A stretch of DNA of 64,000 bases from Enterobacter sp. R4-368 (GCF_000410515.1 NC_021500.1:620001-684000), one strand, 5' to 3'. Shown: positions 45,687 to 58,080, counted from the first letter of the stretch. Notes: a model not told the origin generated them from the sequence alone. Made by a program: numbers and translations.

Positions 45687-46430
45687 ATGATGATGGGTAA
45701 AGTTGCGCTTGTGACCGGTGGGATCCGCGGTATTGGTGGAAAAATCAGCCTTCGCTTTCTGCTGGAGCATTACCAGGTTATCGCCATTGATACGGATGCG
45801 GATCGCCTGAAAGAGTGGGTTGAGATCCAGCGAGAAGCAGGGTTTGCCAAAGCCGACGCTATTCGCTGTGACGTCAGCGATTACGCGCAGTGTCAGGACA
45901 CGGTCGGTACACTGCTGAAGCAATATGGTCATATCGATGTTCTGGTAAACAACGCGGGTATTACCCGCGATGCAACCTTTAAAAAAATGGATAAATCGCA
46001 ATGGGATGCGGTTATTCAGGTCAATCTGAACAGCATGTTCAATATGACCAAACCCGTTCTGGATAACATGCTGGCTAACCAGCGCGGGCGCATCATTAAT
46101 ATATCGTCGATAAATGGTCAGAAAGGACAGTTTGGCCAGACTAATTATTCTGCCGCCAAAGCGGGTGTGCATGGTTTCACGAAAGCACTGGCGCAGGAGG
46201 TAGCACGTAAAAATATTACCGTTAATACCATCTCCCCTGGCTACATCAACACCGAGATGATGCAGGCCATCCCCACCGATGTACTGGAAGCTATTGTGGC
46301 GCAAATTCCCGTTGGTCGCCTCGGCGAAGCCGATGAAATCGCCGAACTGGCCCTGTATCTCGCCAGTGATAAGGCCGGGTTTATTACCGGCTCCAATATT
46401 GCCATCAATGGCGGCCAGCATATGTATTAA
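45687..46430 (+). CDS. phaB: Acetoacetyl-CoA reductase, PhaB type
   Basis: A 247-residue short-chain dehydrogenase. It has the TGGIRGIGG nucleotide-binding loop, NNAG (88-91) and the Ser-Tyr-Lys active site in INISSINGQKGQFGQTNYSA followed by AKAG (Tyr154, Lys158). The NGQKGQFGQTNYS block is typical of PhaB, which makes (R)-3-hydroxybutyryl-CoA with NADPH, rather than of FabG. Three ATG codons in a row follow GAGGAA; the third may be the true start. It is 34 bp after the thiolase stop. The (R) product is the substrate of the divergent PhaJ. Confidence 0.92.
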   Translation: MMMGKVALVTGGIRGIGGKISLRFLLEHYQVIAIDTDADRLKEWVEIQREAGFAKADAIRCDVSDYAQCQDTVGTLLKQYGHIDVLVNNAGITRDATFKKMDKSQWDAVIQVNLNSMFNMTKPVLDNMLANQRGRIINISSINGQKGQFGQTNYSAAKAGVHGFTKALAQEVARKNITVNTISPGYINTEMMQAIPTDVLEAIVAQIPVGRLGEADEIAELALYLASDKAGFITGSNIAINGGQHMY

Positions 46431-46502
46431 AGATATGCCATTTCCGGGCCTCACCGGTGATACATCTGGTGAGGCAATATTGGGGACTCAGGATTTTTTA
46501 TC

Positions 46503-47393
46503 ATGCTTGAAAAATTAAGTTCGTTTGTTGAGCTTGCGCGCAGGAAAAGGCCGAAAATAATTGCCGTTGCCGCAGCAGAAGATTCTCATGCACTCGAAGC
46601 CATTAAGTGGATCAGAAATGACGGGCTGGCAGAGGCCATTCTGATTGGTTGCCGGGATAAAATAACCTCGCTCGCCGAACATCTTAAATTTGATATCAGC
46701 CATATCGAAATAATTGATATTCCAGATAAAACAGAAGCCTGCAAAGCGGCGGTGAGCGTCGTTAAATCCGGGCGAGCGCATATTTTAATGAAAGGACTTG
46801 TCGATAGCGCCATTTATTTGCGAGCGATTTTAAATAAAGAGACTGGCATTGCGGCATCGCGGCTTGTCACGCAATTAGCGTTTATCGAAAGCCCGCATTA
46901 TCACAAGCTGTTTGCAATCACTGATGCCGGTATCACTATTACACCTGATCAGCGAGATAAAGCCACGATGATTGCCCAGTCGGTTAATGTTCTGCATCAG
47001 GTTGGTATTGCGGTGCCCAAAGTCGCGCTGATTGCCGCCGTTGAGCATATTACGCCTGCAATCGCCGCTACCGTGGATGCCGCGGCGCTGAGCGGCATCG
47101 CTTATGATAACTGTATTGTTGAAGGGCCGCTGTCCATCGATCTGGCTTTTAATAAAGAATCCTGCCGACATAAAGGGTTGCATTCGCAGGTCGGCGGCGA
47201 TATTGACCTGGCCATCCTTCCGGATATCAACAGCGCCAATGTCTTTTATAAAACGGTGATGCAGCTTGGCGGAGCATTGAGCGCAAGCACACTGACGGGA
47301 ACAACAAAACCGGTGGTATTTACCTCGCGATCAGACAGCGCTAAAACAAAATATTTTGCTATTGCTTGTGCGATATCTCAATGCAAGGACTGA
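46503..47393 (+). CDS. ptb: Phosphate butyryltransferase
   Basis: A 296-residue Pta/Ptb-fold acyltransferase that swaps CoA for phosphate on butyryl-CoA. Its length is that of Ptb (about 300), shorter than Pta. VAVAAAEDSHALEAI, ILMKGLVDSA, the EGPLSIDLAFNKESC strand and GDIDLAILPDINSANVFYK are the family blocks. It starts 72 bp after phaB and ends 2 bp before the kinase start, so the last two enzymes are tightly coupled. The sequence does not exclude other short acyl-CoA substrates. Confidence 0.93.
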   Translation: MLEKLSSFVELARRKRPKIIAVAAAEDSHALEAIKWIRNDGLAEAILIGCRDKITSLAEHLKFDISHIEIIDIPDKTEACKAAVSVVKSGRAHILMKGLVDSAIYLRAILNKETGIAASRLVTQLAFIESPHYHKLFAITDAGITITPDQRDKATMIAQSVNVLHQVGIAVPKVALIAAVEHITPAIAATVDAAALSGIAYDNCIVEGPLSIDLAFNKESCRHKGLHSQVGGDIDLAILPDINSANVFYKTVMQLGGALSASTLTGTTKPVVFTSRSDSAKTKYFAIACAISQCKD

Positions 47394-47395
47394 CT

Positions 47396-48466
47396 ATGTA
47401 TATTTTGGTGATAAATCCAGGTTCAACGTCTACAAAAATTGCGGTATATAACAACCGCACGCAGCTTATTTACCGCACATTTAACCATGATGAAAAAGAG
47501 ATGGCGGCTTTTTCCACGATTCTGGATCAAAAAGCCTTTCGCAAGCAGATTATTCTCGACATATTGCAGGAACATGGTTTTCGCTTAAATGACATTGATA
47601 TATTTATCGGGCGCGGTGGTCTGGTTCGTCATTTGCAAAGCGGCGTTTATCGTATTAATGATGACTATATTCACGATGCCAGTGTCGGCCTGAACGGTGA
47701 ACATGCTTCTAATCTGGGTGCCATATTGGCCTGGGAACTCGCGCGGGCGGTAAATAAAGAAGAGATGGCGTATACCGTTGATCCTGTCGTCGTCGACGAA
47801 TATGACCCGATAGCAAAAATATCCGGAATGCCGGAGATTTCACGCGTTGGAGCTTTTCACGCGCTGAATCAAAAAGCTGTCGCGCACCGTTATGCCACGG
47901 AAACAAACCGCCCCTATTCCACGCTTAAATTGATCGTGGCCCACTTAGGTGGCGGCATCAGCGTGGGCGCTCACCGCGAAGGTCGTATTGTGGATGTGAA
48001 TTCAGCCCTGGGCGGCGATGGGCCATTCTCGCCGGAACGCGCAGGCCGCCTTCCCAGCTATGAATTATTAAAACTGTGCTTTTCAGGGCAGTACACGTAT
48101 GCGCAATTGAAGAAGAAGTTGATTGGCGAAGGCGGCGTATATGGTTATCTCGGCACCAAGGATATCCGTGACGTTGAGCAACAGATTATGGATGGGAATA
48201 AAAAAGCGCAGGACATTCTGGAAGCCATGGCCTACCAGATAGCCAAAGAGATCGCCTCGTGCGCCGCCGTACTGGAGGGTTGGGTCGATGCCATCATCAT
48301 TACCGGCGGCATCGCCTATAACAGAAGAATTGTCGAACTTATTCGTCAGCGCGTCAGTTTTATTACATCTGAAATCGTCGTTTATCCTGGTGAGGATGAA
48401 ATGTTCGCGCTGGCCGATGGTGTACTGGCAGCGATGGAAGGTCAAAGGGAGTTAGTCGAATACTGA
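47396..48466 (+). CDS. buk: Butyrate kinase
   Basis: A 356-residue ASKHA-fold acyl kinase, the family's usual length. LVINPGSTSTKIAVY is the phosphate-binding start, followed by AHLGGGISVGAHREGRIVDV (substrate and Mg site) and IITGGIAYNRRIVELI. It turns butyryl phosphate and ADP into butyrate and ATP. ATG 47396 follows AAGGACTGACT and is preferred to an upstream start inside ptb. It is 11 bp from the small gene that follows. Confidence 0.94.
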   Translation: MYILVINPGSTSTKIAVYNNRTQLIYRTFNHDEKEMAAFSTILDQKAFRKQIILDILQEHGFRLNDIDIFIGRGGLVRHLQSGVYRINDDYIHDASVGLNGEHASNLGAILAWELARAVNKEEMAYTVDPVVVDEYDPIAKISGMPEISRVGAFHALNQKAVAHRYATETNRPYSTLKLIVAHLGGGISVGAHREGRIVDVNSALGGDGPFSPERAGRLPSYELLKLCFSGQYTYAQLKKKLIGEGGVYGYLGTKDIRDVEQQIMDGNKKAQDILEAMAYQIAKEIASCAAVLEGWVDAIIITGGIAYNRRIVELIRQRVSFITSEIVVYPGEDEMFALADGVLAAMEGQRELVEY

Positions 48467-48476
48467 AGAGGTATTA

Positions 48477-48680
48477 ATGATGGGTAAAAAGAATATTGCA
48501 TTGTTTCCAAATCAAATCTCCGTGACGAAATCTAATGGCAATGTATGCCTGCACATCGATTTCAACGATGGACAGGAGGATATTTCAATTGAGCTGAATA
48601 GTTCGGAGGCAGAACATCTTTCAAGCGCGCTGGGTACCCGGCAAAATGAAATTCTTATTGCGGCCGAATATGCCGATTAA
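48477..48680 (+). CDS. 67-residue protein of unknown function at the end of the butyrate operon
   Basis: MMGKKNIALFPNQISVTKSN begins a small protein with alternating hydrophobic and polar residues (VCLHIDFNDGQEDISIELNS) and an acidic C-terminus ending AAEYAD. No signal peptide, membrane helix or recognisable domain. GAGG at 48470 precedes two ATG codons. It is the last gene before the operon terminator, 11 bp after buk, so it is cotranscribed. A regulator or stabilising partner is possible but cannot be read from the sequence. Confidence 0.75.
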   Translation: MMGKKNIALFPNQISVTKSNGNVCLHIDFNDGQEDISIELNSSEAEHLSSALGTRQNEILIAAEYAD

Positions 48681-48688
48681 AAAAACAA

Positions 48689-48719
48689 CGGGAACCGGTC
48701 TGGTTCCCGCCTTTTATTT
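48689..48719. terminator. Terminator of the butyrate operon
   Basis: CGGGAACC (48689-48696) pairs with GGTTCCCG (48702-48709), 5-nt loop, followed by CCTTTTATTT. It lies between the convergent operon end and ydaL and may serve both. Confidence 0.88.
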
Positions 48720-48757
48720 ATCATTCGCAAACTAATTACCCGACACCACCGCGATCT

Positions 48758-49321
48758 TCAACGGCTGCGTTTCGCATGCCGTTCCCAGTTATCCTGCTTC
48801 GCCTGCTCAGATTTGCGGATCGCAACATAGCAAGCGCCACTTCCGCCGTGGTGCGGCAGCGCGGTGCAAAACGCCTGAACCTCATCGAATTCAGGTAGCC
48901 AGCGCGCCAGATAACTCCGAATGATATTCGCATGCGAACCGTCTTCACGCGCTTTACCATGAATGATAAGCACATTGCGTAGCCCATCCTGGCGCGCATG
49001 ATACATAAAACGAAACACCATTTGTCGGCACTGTTCAACCGGCTGGCGCAGTAAGTTCAGGCTTGCCTGTTGGCCATATTTTCCCTGGCGCAATTTATCA
49101 AGCACCCCTTGCTGCAGGCCTTCTCGTTTGAACTCCAGCGGTGAATCAAGCGGCACGATATCAAGAAACCCGGTGGTCAGAAAGTTGTCGAGTTGCAGCG
49201 TGTCGACGCGTTGTAGCGTGCGCGAATTGTGGCTCGGTTGCCAGTGCACATCGGCACTGCGCTTCAGGGGTTGGACATCTTCCATGGCGTCAAGGAAAAG
49301 CAATTTGTCGTCAGGGTTCAT
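48758..49321 (-). CDS. ydaL: Smr-domain protein YdaL
   Basis: A 187-residue protein, the exact size of E. coli YdaL. The N-terminal MNPDDKLLFLDAMEDVQPLK block and the Smr domain (LRNVLIIHGKAREDGSHANI, then TALPHHGGSGACYVAIRK) are conserved. Smr domains are DNA- or RNA-nicking modules of the MutS2 type. The E. coli neighbours abgTBAR, which usually stand between ydaL and ogt, are absent. Confidence 0.93.
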   Translation of the reverse strand: MNPDDKLLFLDAMEDVQPLKRSADVHWQPSHNSRTLQRVDTLQLDNFLTTGFLDIVPLDSPLEFKREGLQQGVLDKLRQGKYGQQASLNLLRQPVEQCRQMVFRFMYHARQDGLRNVLIIHGKAREDGSHANIIRSYLARWLPEFDEVQAFCTALPHHGGSGACYVAIRKSEQAKQDNWERHAKRSR

Positions 49322-49844
49322 AGGGCAGTCCTCCGGCTACTTCAGCCCCCGTACTATAGCTGGCAGGGCCTGCGCTCACAATGCCTGGTGGCAAAATGGC
49401 TTTTGCACCCGAAAAAAATAATAGCGAATGGTTCTCCTGGACGATATTCCAATAACATCACTCTTAGTAATGTTATGAAAAACTCAACTTAAGAAAAATT
49501 AATATTCTGAATTTCAGTTAAATTAACGTGAAATCAATCACCAATTCTTACTGGAAATATGATGAAGGAACGCTATAACTATATTTACCGCGCAAGGATG
49601 AAAATGCATAAAATAACGAACGGATGCGCTGCTGTGTGTACTGTAGAGCCTGACGGATGTCGGCAGGCTCTATTTTTTTATTCGCGAAATAAGCGCAATA
49701 TATCATCTATTAAATAATGCATACTTCGCTGGCTATTATTTCACCAGCTTATTTCTTTACCCAGAATATAGTCTCTTTCGGGGTATAGCAGCATCGCTGG
49801 ACGTTTGGTAAATTGGCGCCGTTGCCCACTGAAAAGGATGCCAG
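49322..49844. other. Intergenic region between ydaL and ogt, with an orphan terminator
   Basis: 523 bp without a supported protein gene. A short frame at 49559-49717 runs through the terminator and has no family likeness. The orphan terminator suggests a small RNA (see next entry). Confidence 0.5.
49644..49679 (+). terminator. Strong terminator with no gene before it; candidate small-RNA end
   Basis: TAGAGCCTG (49644-49652) pairs with CAGGCTCTA (49664-49672), a perfect 9-bp stem, followed by seven T. A TATGAT hexamer at 49558-49563 could be a -10. A transcript of about 110 nt is possible. Confidence 0.65.
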
Positions 49845-50360
49845 ATGCTGACTTTACTTGAAGATAATATTTCCACGCCGCTTGGCCCGCTTTGGGTGCT
49901 GTGCGATGAACAATTCCAGCTTCGCGCGGTTGAATGGGAAGAACACAGCGATCGGATGGTTGAGTTATTAAATATCCACTATCGCCGGGAGGGTTACCAG
50001 CGCGTGGCAGCGCATAATCCGGGCGGGCTAAGCCAAAAATTGCAGGACTATTTTGACGGCGATCTGGCAGTGATTGAAACTCTGCCGACGGCAACTGGCG
50101 GCACGCCTTTTCAGCGCGACGTGTGGCAAGCGCTACGCACCATCCCCTGTGGTCAGGTCATGCATTATGGTCAACTGGCGGTAAAACTAGGACGTGCAGG
50201 TGCCGCGCGTGCGGTCGGCGCAGCGAATGGTTCAAATCCGGTGAGTATTGTCGTGCCCTGCCATCGCGTTATCGGCAGTAACGGCACAATGACGGGATAT
50301 GCGGGCGGCGTGCAGCGAAAAGAGTGGTTGCTACGCCATGAAGGGTATCTTCTATTGTGA
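49845..50360 (+). CDS. ogt: Ogt, O6-alkylguanine-DNA alkyltransferase
   Basis: A 171-residue suicide repair protein, same length as E. coli Ogt. The acceptor Cys139 lies in [26 protein letters not shown] and the helix-turn-helix arginine segment ([14 protein letters not shown]) are typical. It moves methyl groups from O6-methylguanine or O4-methylthymine onto the cysteine. It precedes fnr, as in E. coli. Confidence 0.96.
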   Translation: MLTLLEDNISTPLGPLWVLCDEQFQLRAVEWEEHSDRMVELLNIHYRREGYQRVAAHNPGGLSQKLQDYFDGDLAVIETLPTATGGTPFQRDVWQALRTIPCGQVMHYGQLAVKLGRAGAARAVGAANGSNPVSIVVPCHRVIGSNGTMTGYAGGVQRKEWLLRHEGYLLL

Positions 50361-50363
50361 GAA

Positions 50364-50387
50364 AAAACGCACATTTAGCGTTCTTTT
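50364..50387 (+). terminator. Weak terminator after ogt
   Basis: AACGC-ACATTTA-GCGTT (50366-50382) then CTTTT, immediately after the ogt stop. The 5-bp stem is short. Confidence 0.45.
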
Positions 50388-50535
50388 CACCCTCTTTTGT
50401 GGTAAAAGCCTTAGCGAAATGATGGAATTTCAAAGAGATGGTGCAATGTCATCTCTTTTCATTTCTGCCTCCCGTTTTATAAATCGTGAATTGACGTTTT
50501 ACCGGGCTTACGCGGCCAGTAAAAAGCTGTTAAAA

Positions 50536-50549
50536 TTGACCAATATCAA
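50536..50549 (+). promoter_or_regulatory. FNR autoregulatory box before fnr
   Basis: TTGACCAATATCAA, nine of ten consensus positions, lies 21 bp upstream of the fnr start codon. In E. coli fnr is repressed by its own product at an equivalent site. Confidence 0.88.
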
Positions 50550-50569
50550 TTACGGCGTTGAGCAGACCT

Positions 50570-51322
50570 ATGATCCCGGAAAAGCGAATTATACGACGCA
50601 TTCAGTCTGGCGGTTGTGCAATCCATTGCCAGGATTGCAGCATTAGCCAGCTTTGCATCCCCTTTACTCTTAATGAACACGAGCTGGATCAGCTCGATAA
50701 CATCATTGAGCGTAAAAAGCCCATCCAGAAAGGTCAGACTTTGTTCAAAGCCGGGGATGAATTGAAATCGCTGTACGCTATCCGCTCCGGTACGATCAAA
50801 AGCTACACCATTACTGAACAGGGCGACGAGCAGATCACAGGTTTCCATCTGGCGGGTGATTTGGTGGGCTTTGATGCCATTGGTACTGGCCATCATCCGA
50901 GCTTCGCGCAGGCTCTTGAAACATCGATGGTCTGTGAAATCCCGTTCGAAACGCTGGATGACCTCTCGGGTAAAATGCCCAATCTGCGTCAGCAGATGAT
51001 GCGTTTGATGAGCGGCGAGATCAAAGGCGATCAGGATATGATCCTGCTGCTTTCGAAGAAAAATGCAGAAGAACGCCTGGCGGCATTTATTTATAACCTC
51101 TCACGCCGTTTTGCACAGCGCGGTTTCTCCCCGCGTGAATTCCGCCTGACGATGACGCGTGGCGACATCGGCAACTATCTGGGTCTGACGGTGGAAACCA
51201 TCAGCCGTCTGTTAGGCCGTTTCCAGAAGAGCGGCATGCTGGCGGTGAAAGGAAAATATATCACCATTGAAAATAGCGACATGCTGGCGCAACTGGCCGG
51301 TCATGCGCGTAACGTTGCCTGA
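50570..51322 (+). CDS. fnr: FNR, oxygen-sensing global regulator
   Basis: A 250-residue CRP/FNR-family regulator, almost identical in reading to E. coli FNR. Cys20, Cys23 and Cys29 ([11 protein letters not shown]) plus the later Cys in SMVCEIPFE bind the oxygen-labile 4Fe-4S cluster. The recognition helix is [13 protein letters not shown]. The ATG at 50570 matches the E. coli start MIPEKRI. It is the likely activator of the DMSO-reductase operon and, from its box, of the butyrate operon. Confidence 0.97.
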   Translation: MIPEKRIIRRIQSGGCAIHCQDCSISQLCIPFTLNEHELDQLDNIIERKKPIQKGQTLFKAGDELKSLYAIRSGTIKSYTITEQGDEQITGFHLAGDLVGFDAIGTGHHPSFAQALETSMVCEIPFETLDDLSGKMPNLRQQMMRLMSGEIKGDQDMILLLSKKNAEERLAAFIYNLSRRFAQRGFSPREFRLTMTRGDIGNYLGLTVETISRLLGRFQKSGMLAVKGKYITIENSDMLAQLAGHARNVA

Positions 51323-51466
51323 TTTTTTCCCCGCCTGATATCCCCTTTGCCGGGTCATTAATTTATCTGATTTATTGATCTGGCGAAGGCTTTCCCCTGT
51401 TTCATTCAGCACTTATGGGTTATCTTTTACTGACAGACTGTGGTGACAGATGTAAGGAGACCCTGT

Positions 51467-52417
51467 ATGGCTAAGTATCAGAATATGTTGGTCGCCATCG
51501 ATCCCAATCAGGACGATCAGCCAGCGTTACGACGTGCTGTGTATTTGCATCAACGGATTGGCGGCCGCATTAAAGCGTTTTTGCCTATCTATGACTTCTC
51601 TTACGAAATGACCACCCTTCTGTCCCCAGACGAGCGTACCGCAATGCGCCAGGGCGTCATCAGCCAGCGCACCGCGTGGATCCGCGAACAGGCGAAATAC
51701 TATATCGACGCGGGTGTGCCAATCGAAATCAAAGTGGTCTGGCACAATCGTCCCTTCGAAGCCATTATTCAGGAAGTTCTGGCAGGTGGACACGATTTAC
51801 TGCTGAAAATGACCCACCAGCATGACAAACTGGAATCCGTTATTTTTACGCCGACCGACTGGCATCTGCTGCGTAAATGCCCGTGCCCAGTGTGGATGGT
51901 GAAAGACCAACCCTGGCCGGAAGCCGGACGTGCAGTGGTCGCAGTCAACCTTGCCAGCGAAGAGATTTACCACAACTCGCTGAATGAAAAGCTGGTCAAA
52001 GAGACGCTGCAACTGGCCGAACAGGTAAACCACACCGAAGTTCATCTCGTTGGCGCTTACCCGGTGACGCCTATCAACATCGCGATTGAACTGCCGGAAT
52101 TCGATCCCAGCGTATACAACGACGCCATTCGCGGTCAGCACTTGCTGGCAATGAAAGCGTTACGGCAGAAATTTGGCATTGATGAAAAACTCACGCATGT
52201 GGAAAAAGGGTTACCCGAAGAGGTGATCCCGGATCTGGCTGAACATCTGCAGGCAGGGATTGTCGTGCTTGGCACCATCGGGCGCACCGGTATCTCCGCC
52301 GCCTTCCTTGGCAACACCGCCGAGCAGGTGATTGATCATCTGCGCTGCGATCTACTGGTCATTAAACCGGATGAGTACCAGACGCCTGTCGAACTGGACG
52401 ACGACGAAGACGATTAA
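51467..52417 (+). CDS. uspE: UspE, tandem universal stress protein
   Basis: A 316-residue protein with two Usp domains in tandem ([20 protein letters not shown], and the second ending [20 protein letters not shown]), equal in length to E. coli UspE. ATG 51467 follows AAGGAGA. Usp proteins bind ATP or lipid ligands under stress and growth arrest. It follows fnr in the usual enteric order. Confidence 0.95.
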   Translation: MAKYQNMLVAIDPNQDDQPALRRAVYLHQRIGGRIKAFLPIYDFSYEMTTLLSPDERTAMRQGVISQRTAWIREQAKYYIDAGVPIEIKVVWHNRPFEAIIQEVLAGGHDLLLKMTHQHDKLESVIFTPTDWHLLRKCPCPVWMVKDQPWPEAGRAVVAVNLASEEIYHNSLNEKLVKETLQLAEQVNHTEVHLVGAYPVTPINIAIELPEFDPSVYNDAIRGQHLLAMKALRQKFGIDEKLTHVEKGLPEEVIPDLAEHLQAGIVVLGTIGRTGISAAFLGNTAEQVIDHLRCDLLVIKPDEYQTPVELDDDEDD

Positions 52418-52423
52418 ACAAGC

Positions 52424-52447
52424 AACCCGCCGCAAGGCGGGTTTTTT
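52424..52447 (+). terminator. Terminator of uspE
   Basis: AACCCGCC-GCAA-GGCGGGTT (52424-52443), a perfect 8-bp stem with a tetraloop, followed by TTTT; it reaches the last codons of the convergent channel gene. Confidence 0.92.
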
Positions 52448-53558
52448 ATACGGCCGTTTGTTCCCCCTGTGGCTCTGCGGGTGGCGTTTCGACAGCCACT
52501 CCCCCTTTCACCACTACGCACGGCAGCGCCAGCTCAATCTCCTCTGCGGCGAGATGTTCCATGATGCGGATATTGATTTCTTGCTGGATATCCATGTAGG
52601 TGTTGTAGTCCGCCGAGTTGACGATATGCACCACTTCAAAATTCAGCCGATCGGTACCAAACCCGAGGAAATGGGCGCGGTCAAAGCGCGTGTTGCCAAC
52701 ATCAGTGATGATGCTACGCACCATCTCGCCGACTTTACGCAGCTTTTCCGGCGGCGTAGTGAGCGCCAGACCAAAAGTGAAGACGATGCGCCGGGTCTGC
52801 ATACGTTTGTAGTTATGAAGCGTTTGCTGAAGCAGGATGGCGTTACCGCAGACGATTTGTTCCCCGCTCAGGCTACGAATACGCGTCGTTTTCAGGCCAA
52901 TATGCTCAATGGTGCCGGCAACGTCGCCGAAAACGACAAAGTCACCAATCTCAAAAGGTTTATCAAAACCGATAGAAAGCGAGGCGAAAACATCGCTGAG
53001 AATGGTTTGTACCGCCAGCGCAATGGCGATACCGCCCACGCCAAGGCTGGCGACCAGCGCGGTAATGTTGACCCCGACATTCGCCAGAATCGATAGCAGC
53101 ATCATCGTCCACAGCATCATGCGCAGCAGCAGACCCGCAATCACCATGGTGACCGGGTTTTTACTGGTATTGGGCGAATACATTAAGTGACGCATCCACG
53201 ACACCACGCCCTGATCAAGCCAGAGGGCGATTTGGATCGCCAGCACTAAAAACCAGGCGTGCCCGAGCGTGTTAAACAGGTGATCGGGGAGATCGACAAA
53301 CCGCAGGCTGAAGAGTAACGCCGCCACAAAGAGCAGGAATTTGCTGGTGCGTCTGAGCATATCCACCACAACATGCTGCAGCCTGCCGACGCCGCTCTGC
53401 TTTTCACTCCAGTTACGCGCGCCTTTCAGCACCATATTCAGTAAGTAGGTGAACAGCCAGTAGACAACCAGCGTAACAATAACCACCGTGGCAAGACCAA
53501 TCCAGAATGATGGCAGCATCACTATGGATATGAAGTCAAAACGTGACAAAAACGTCAT
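52446..53558 (-). CDS. MscS-family mechanosensitive channel
   Basis: A 370-residue membrane protein with four to five helices and the MscS pore helix and beta domain (ALVASLGVGGIAIALAVQTI, LSDVFASLSIGFDKPFEIGD). The VVFGDVAGTIEHIGLKTTRI segment is the family cytoplasmic beta-domain. It opens under membrane tension to release solutes. Although it occupies the E. coli ynaI position, the sequence is not YnaI-like (which has a different N-terminus), so no symbol is given. Convergent with uspE. Confidence 0.88.
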   Translation of the reverse strand: MTFLSRFDFISIVMLPSFWIGLATVVIVTLVVYWLFTYLLNMVLKGARNWSEKQSGVGRLQHVVVDMLRRTSKFLLFVAALLFSLRFVDLPDHLFNTLGHAWFLVLAIQIALWLDQGVVSWMRHLMYSPNTSKNPVTMVIAGLLLRMMLWTMMLLSILANVGVNITALVASLGVGGIAIALAVQTILSDVFASLSIGFDKPFEIGDFVVFGDVAGTIEHIGLKTTRIRSLSGEQIVCGNAILLQQTLHNYKRMQTRRIVFTFGLALTTPPEKLRKVGEMVRSIITDVGNTRFDRAHFLGFGTDRLNFEVVHIVNSADYNTYMDIQQEINIRIMEHLAAEEIELALPCVVVKGGVAVETPPAEPQGEQTAV

Positions 53559-53623
53559 CCTTCCTCCTCATAAAAAACATGAAGATAAAAGTATAGACAC
53601 TCTGCTTTCGTCCACGCGGACCA

Positions 53624-53651
53624 AAAAAAACCGCTCCGAAGAGCGGTTTTT
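53624..53651. terminator. Bidirectional terminator downstream of pntB
   Basis: CCGCTC (53631-53636) pairs with GAGCGG (53641-53646) around CGAA, with AAAA/TTTT extension on both sides. It lies just past pntB (minus). Confidence 0.88.
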
Positions 53652-53664
53652 CAGGCGGTACGCA

Positions 53665-55056
<1,392 letters not shown>

Positions 55057-55063
55057 TTACCCC

Positions 55064-57095
<2,032 letters not shown>

Positions 57096-58040
57096 ATGAA
57101 GCTTAAGTACACCCTCCTGGCGTCAGCACTTCTCTCGGCAATGGCATTTACCGCCAACGCAGCGACAGAGTTAACACCGGAGCAAGCGGCAGCGGTAAAA
57201 CCTTACGATCGCATCGTGATCACCGGCCGTTTTAATGCCATTGGCGACGTCGTTAACGCAGCATCCAAACGCGCGGATAAAGAAGGTGCCGCATCATTTT
57301 ACGTTGTTGATACCTCCGACGCGGGCAACAGCGGTAATCAGCGCGCCACGGTCGATTTATACAAGGCTGACGCAGCAAAAGCGGAGCGTCCTGCTTTCCG
57401 TGTTATTAACGGCGTGACCGAGTTACCTAAAGATCAAGCAATTGCGCTTCAGCCGTACGATACGGTGACCGTTCAGGGTTTCTTCCGCACCCAGCCGGAA
57501 GTGAACGACGCAATTACTAAAGCCGCCAAAGAGAAAGGCGCAGCCTCTTTCTTTATTGTTCGCCAAGTAGATGCTAACCAGGGCGGCAACCAGATCGTCA
57601 CGGCCTTCATCTATAAAGCCGACGCGAAAAAACGCGTTATCCAGAGCGCGGATGCTATCCCGCGTGACTCGGATGCTGGCCGCGCCGCGCTGGCAAAAGG
57701 CGGAGAAGAAGCCAAAAAAGTTGAGATCCCAGGCGTCGCCAGCGATGCGACAGCGGGCGTTGGTGTAGGTCGTTTCTTCGAAACTCAGTCGTCTTCCGGC
57801 GGTCGTTACAGTGTCACGCTGCCTGACGGAACAAAGATTGAAGAGGTGAATAAAATCACCGCCGCGCAGATGGTGCCTTTCGACAGCATCAAGTTCACCG
57901 GCAACTATGGCAACATGACGGAGATCTCTTACCAGGTCGCCAAACGTGCCGCGCAGAAAGGTGCTAAGTACTATCACATCACCCGCCAGTGGTCAGAAAG
58001 TGGTAACAACATGACCATCAGCGCCGATCTGTATAAATAA
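57096..58040 (+). CDS. ydgH: YdgH/BhsA/McbA-family periplasmic protein
   Basis: A 314-residue protein with signal peptide MKLKYTLLASALLSAMAFTANA. Three repeats of the DUF1471/YdgH-BhsA-McbA-like fold are visible, each starting with a KPYDRIVITGRFNAIGD-type strand (also LQPYDTVTVQGFF and MVPFDSIKFTGNY). The third ends YYHITRQWSESGNNMTISAD. Equal in length to E. coli YdgH (314). The family lies in the periplasm or outer membrane and takes part in stress and biofilm responses; the exact role is unknown. Confidence 0.94.
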   Translation: MKLKYTLLASALLSAMAFTANAATELTPEQAAAVKPYDRIVITGRFNAIGDVVNAASKRADKEGAASFYVVDTSDAGNSGNQRATVDLYKADAAKAERPAFRVINGVTELPKDQAIALQPYDTVTVQGFFRTQPEVNDAITKAAKEKGAASFFIVRQVDANQGGNQIVTAFIYKADAKKRVIQSADAIPRDSDAGRAALAKGGEEAKKVEIPGVASDATAGVGVGRFFETQSSSGGRYSVTLPDGTKIEEVNKITAAQMVPFDSIKFTGNYGNMTEISYQVAKRAAQKGAKYYHITRQWSESGNNMTISADLYK

Positions 58041-58056
58041 TCTGCATTTATGAATC

Positions 58057-58080
58057 AGGCGGCTACGGCCGCCTTTTTTA
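58057..58080 (+). terminator. Terminator of ydgH
   Basis: AGGCGGC-TACG-GCCGCCT (58057-58074) then TTTTT: a perfect 7-bp stem. Confidence 0.9.

Noticed and set aside
42305-48466. Poly-hydroxybutyrate synthesis locus
   Set aside because: PhaA, PhaB and PhaJ are present but no PHA synthase or phasin; ptb, buk and the enoyl reductase point to butyrate.
49559-49717. 52-residue frame running over the orphan terminator (49644-49679)
   Set aside because: It reads through a strong terminator and has no good ribosome-binding site; a small RNA fits better.
52446-53558. YnaI channel, expected from position next to uspE
   Set aside because: It is MscS-like but its N-terminus and length do not fit YnaI.
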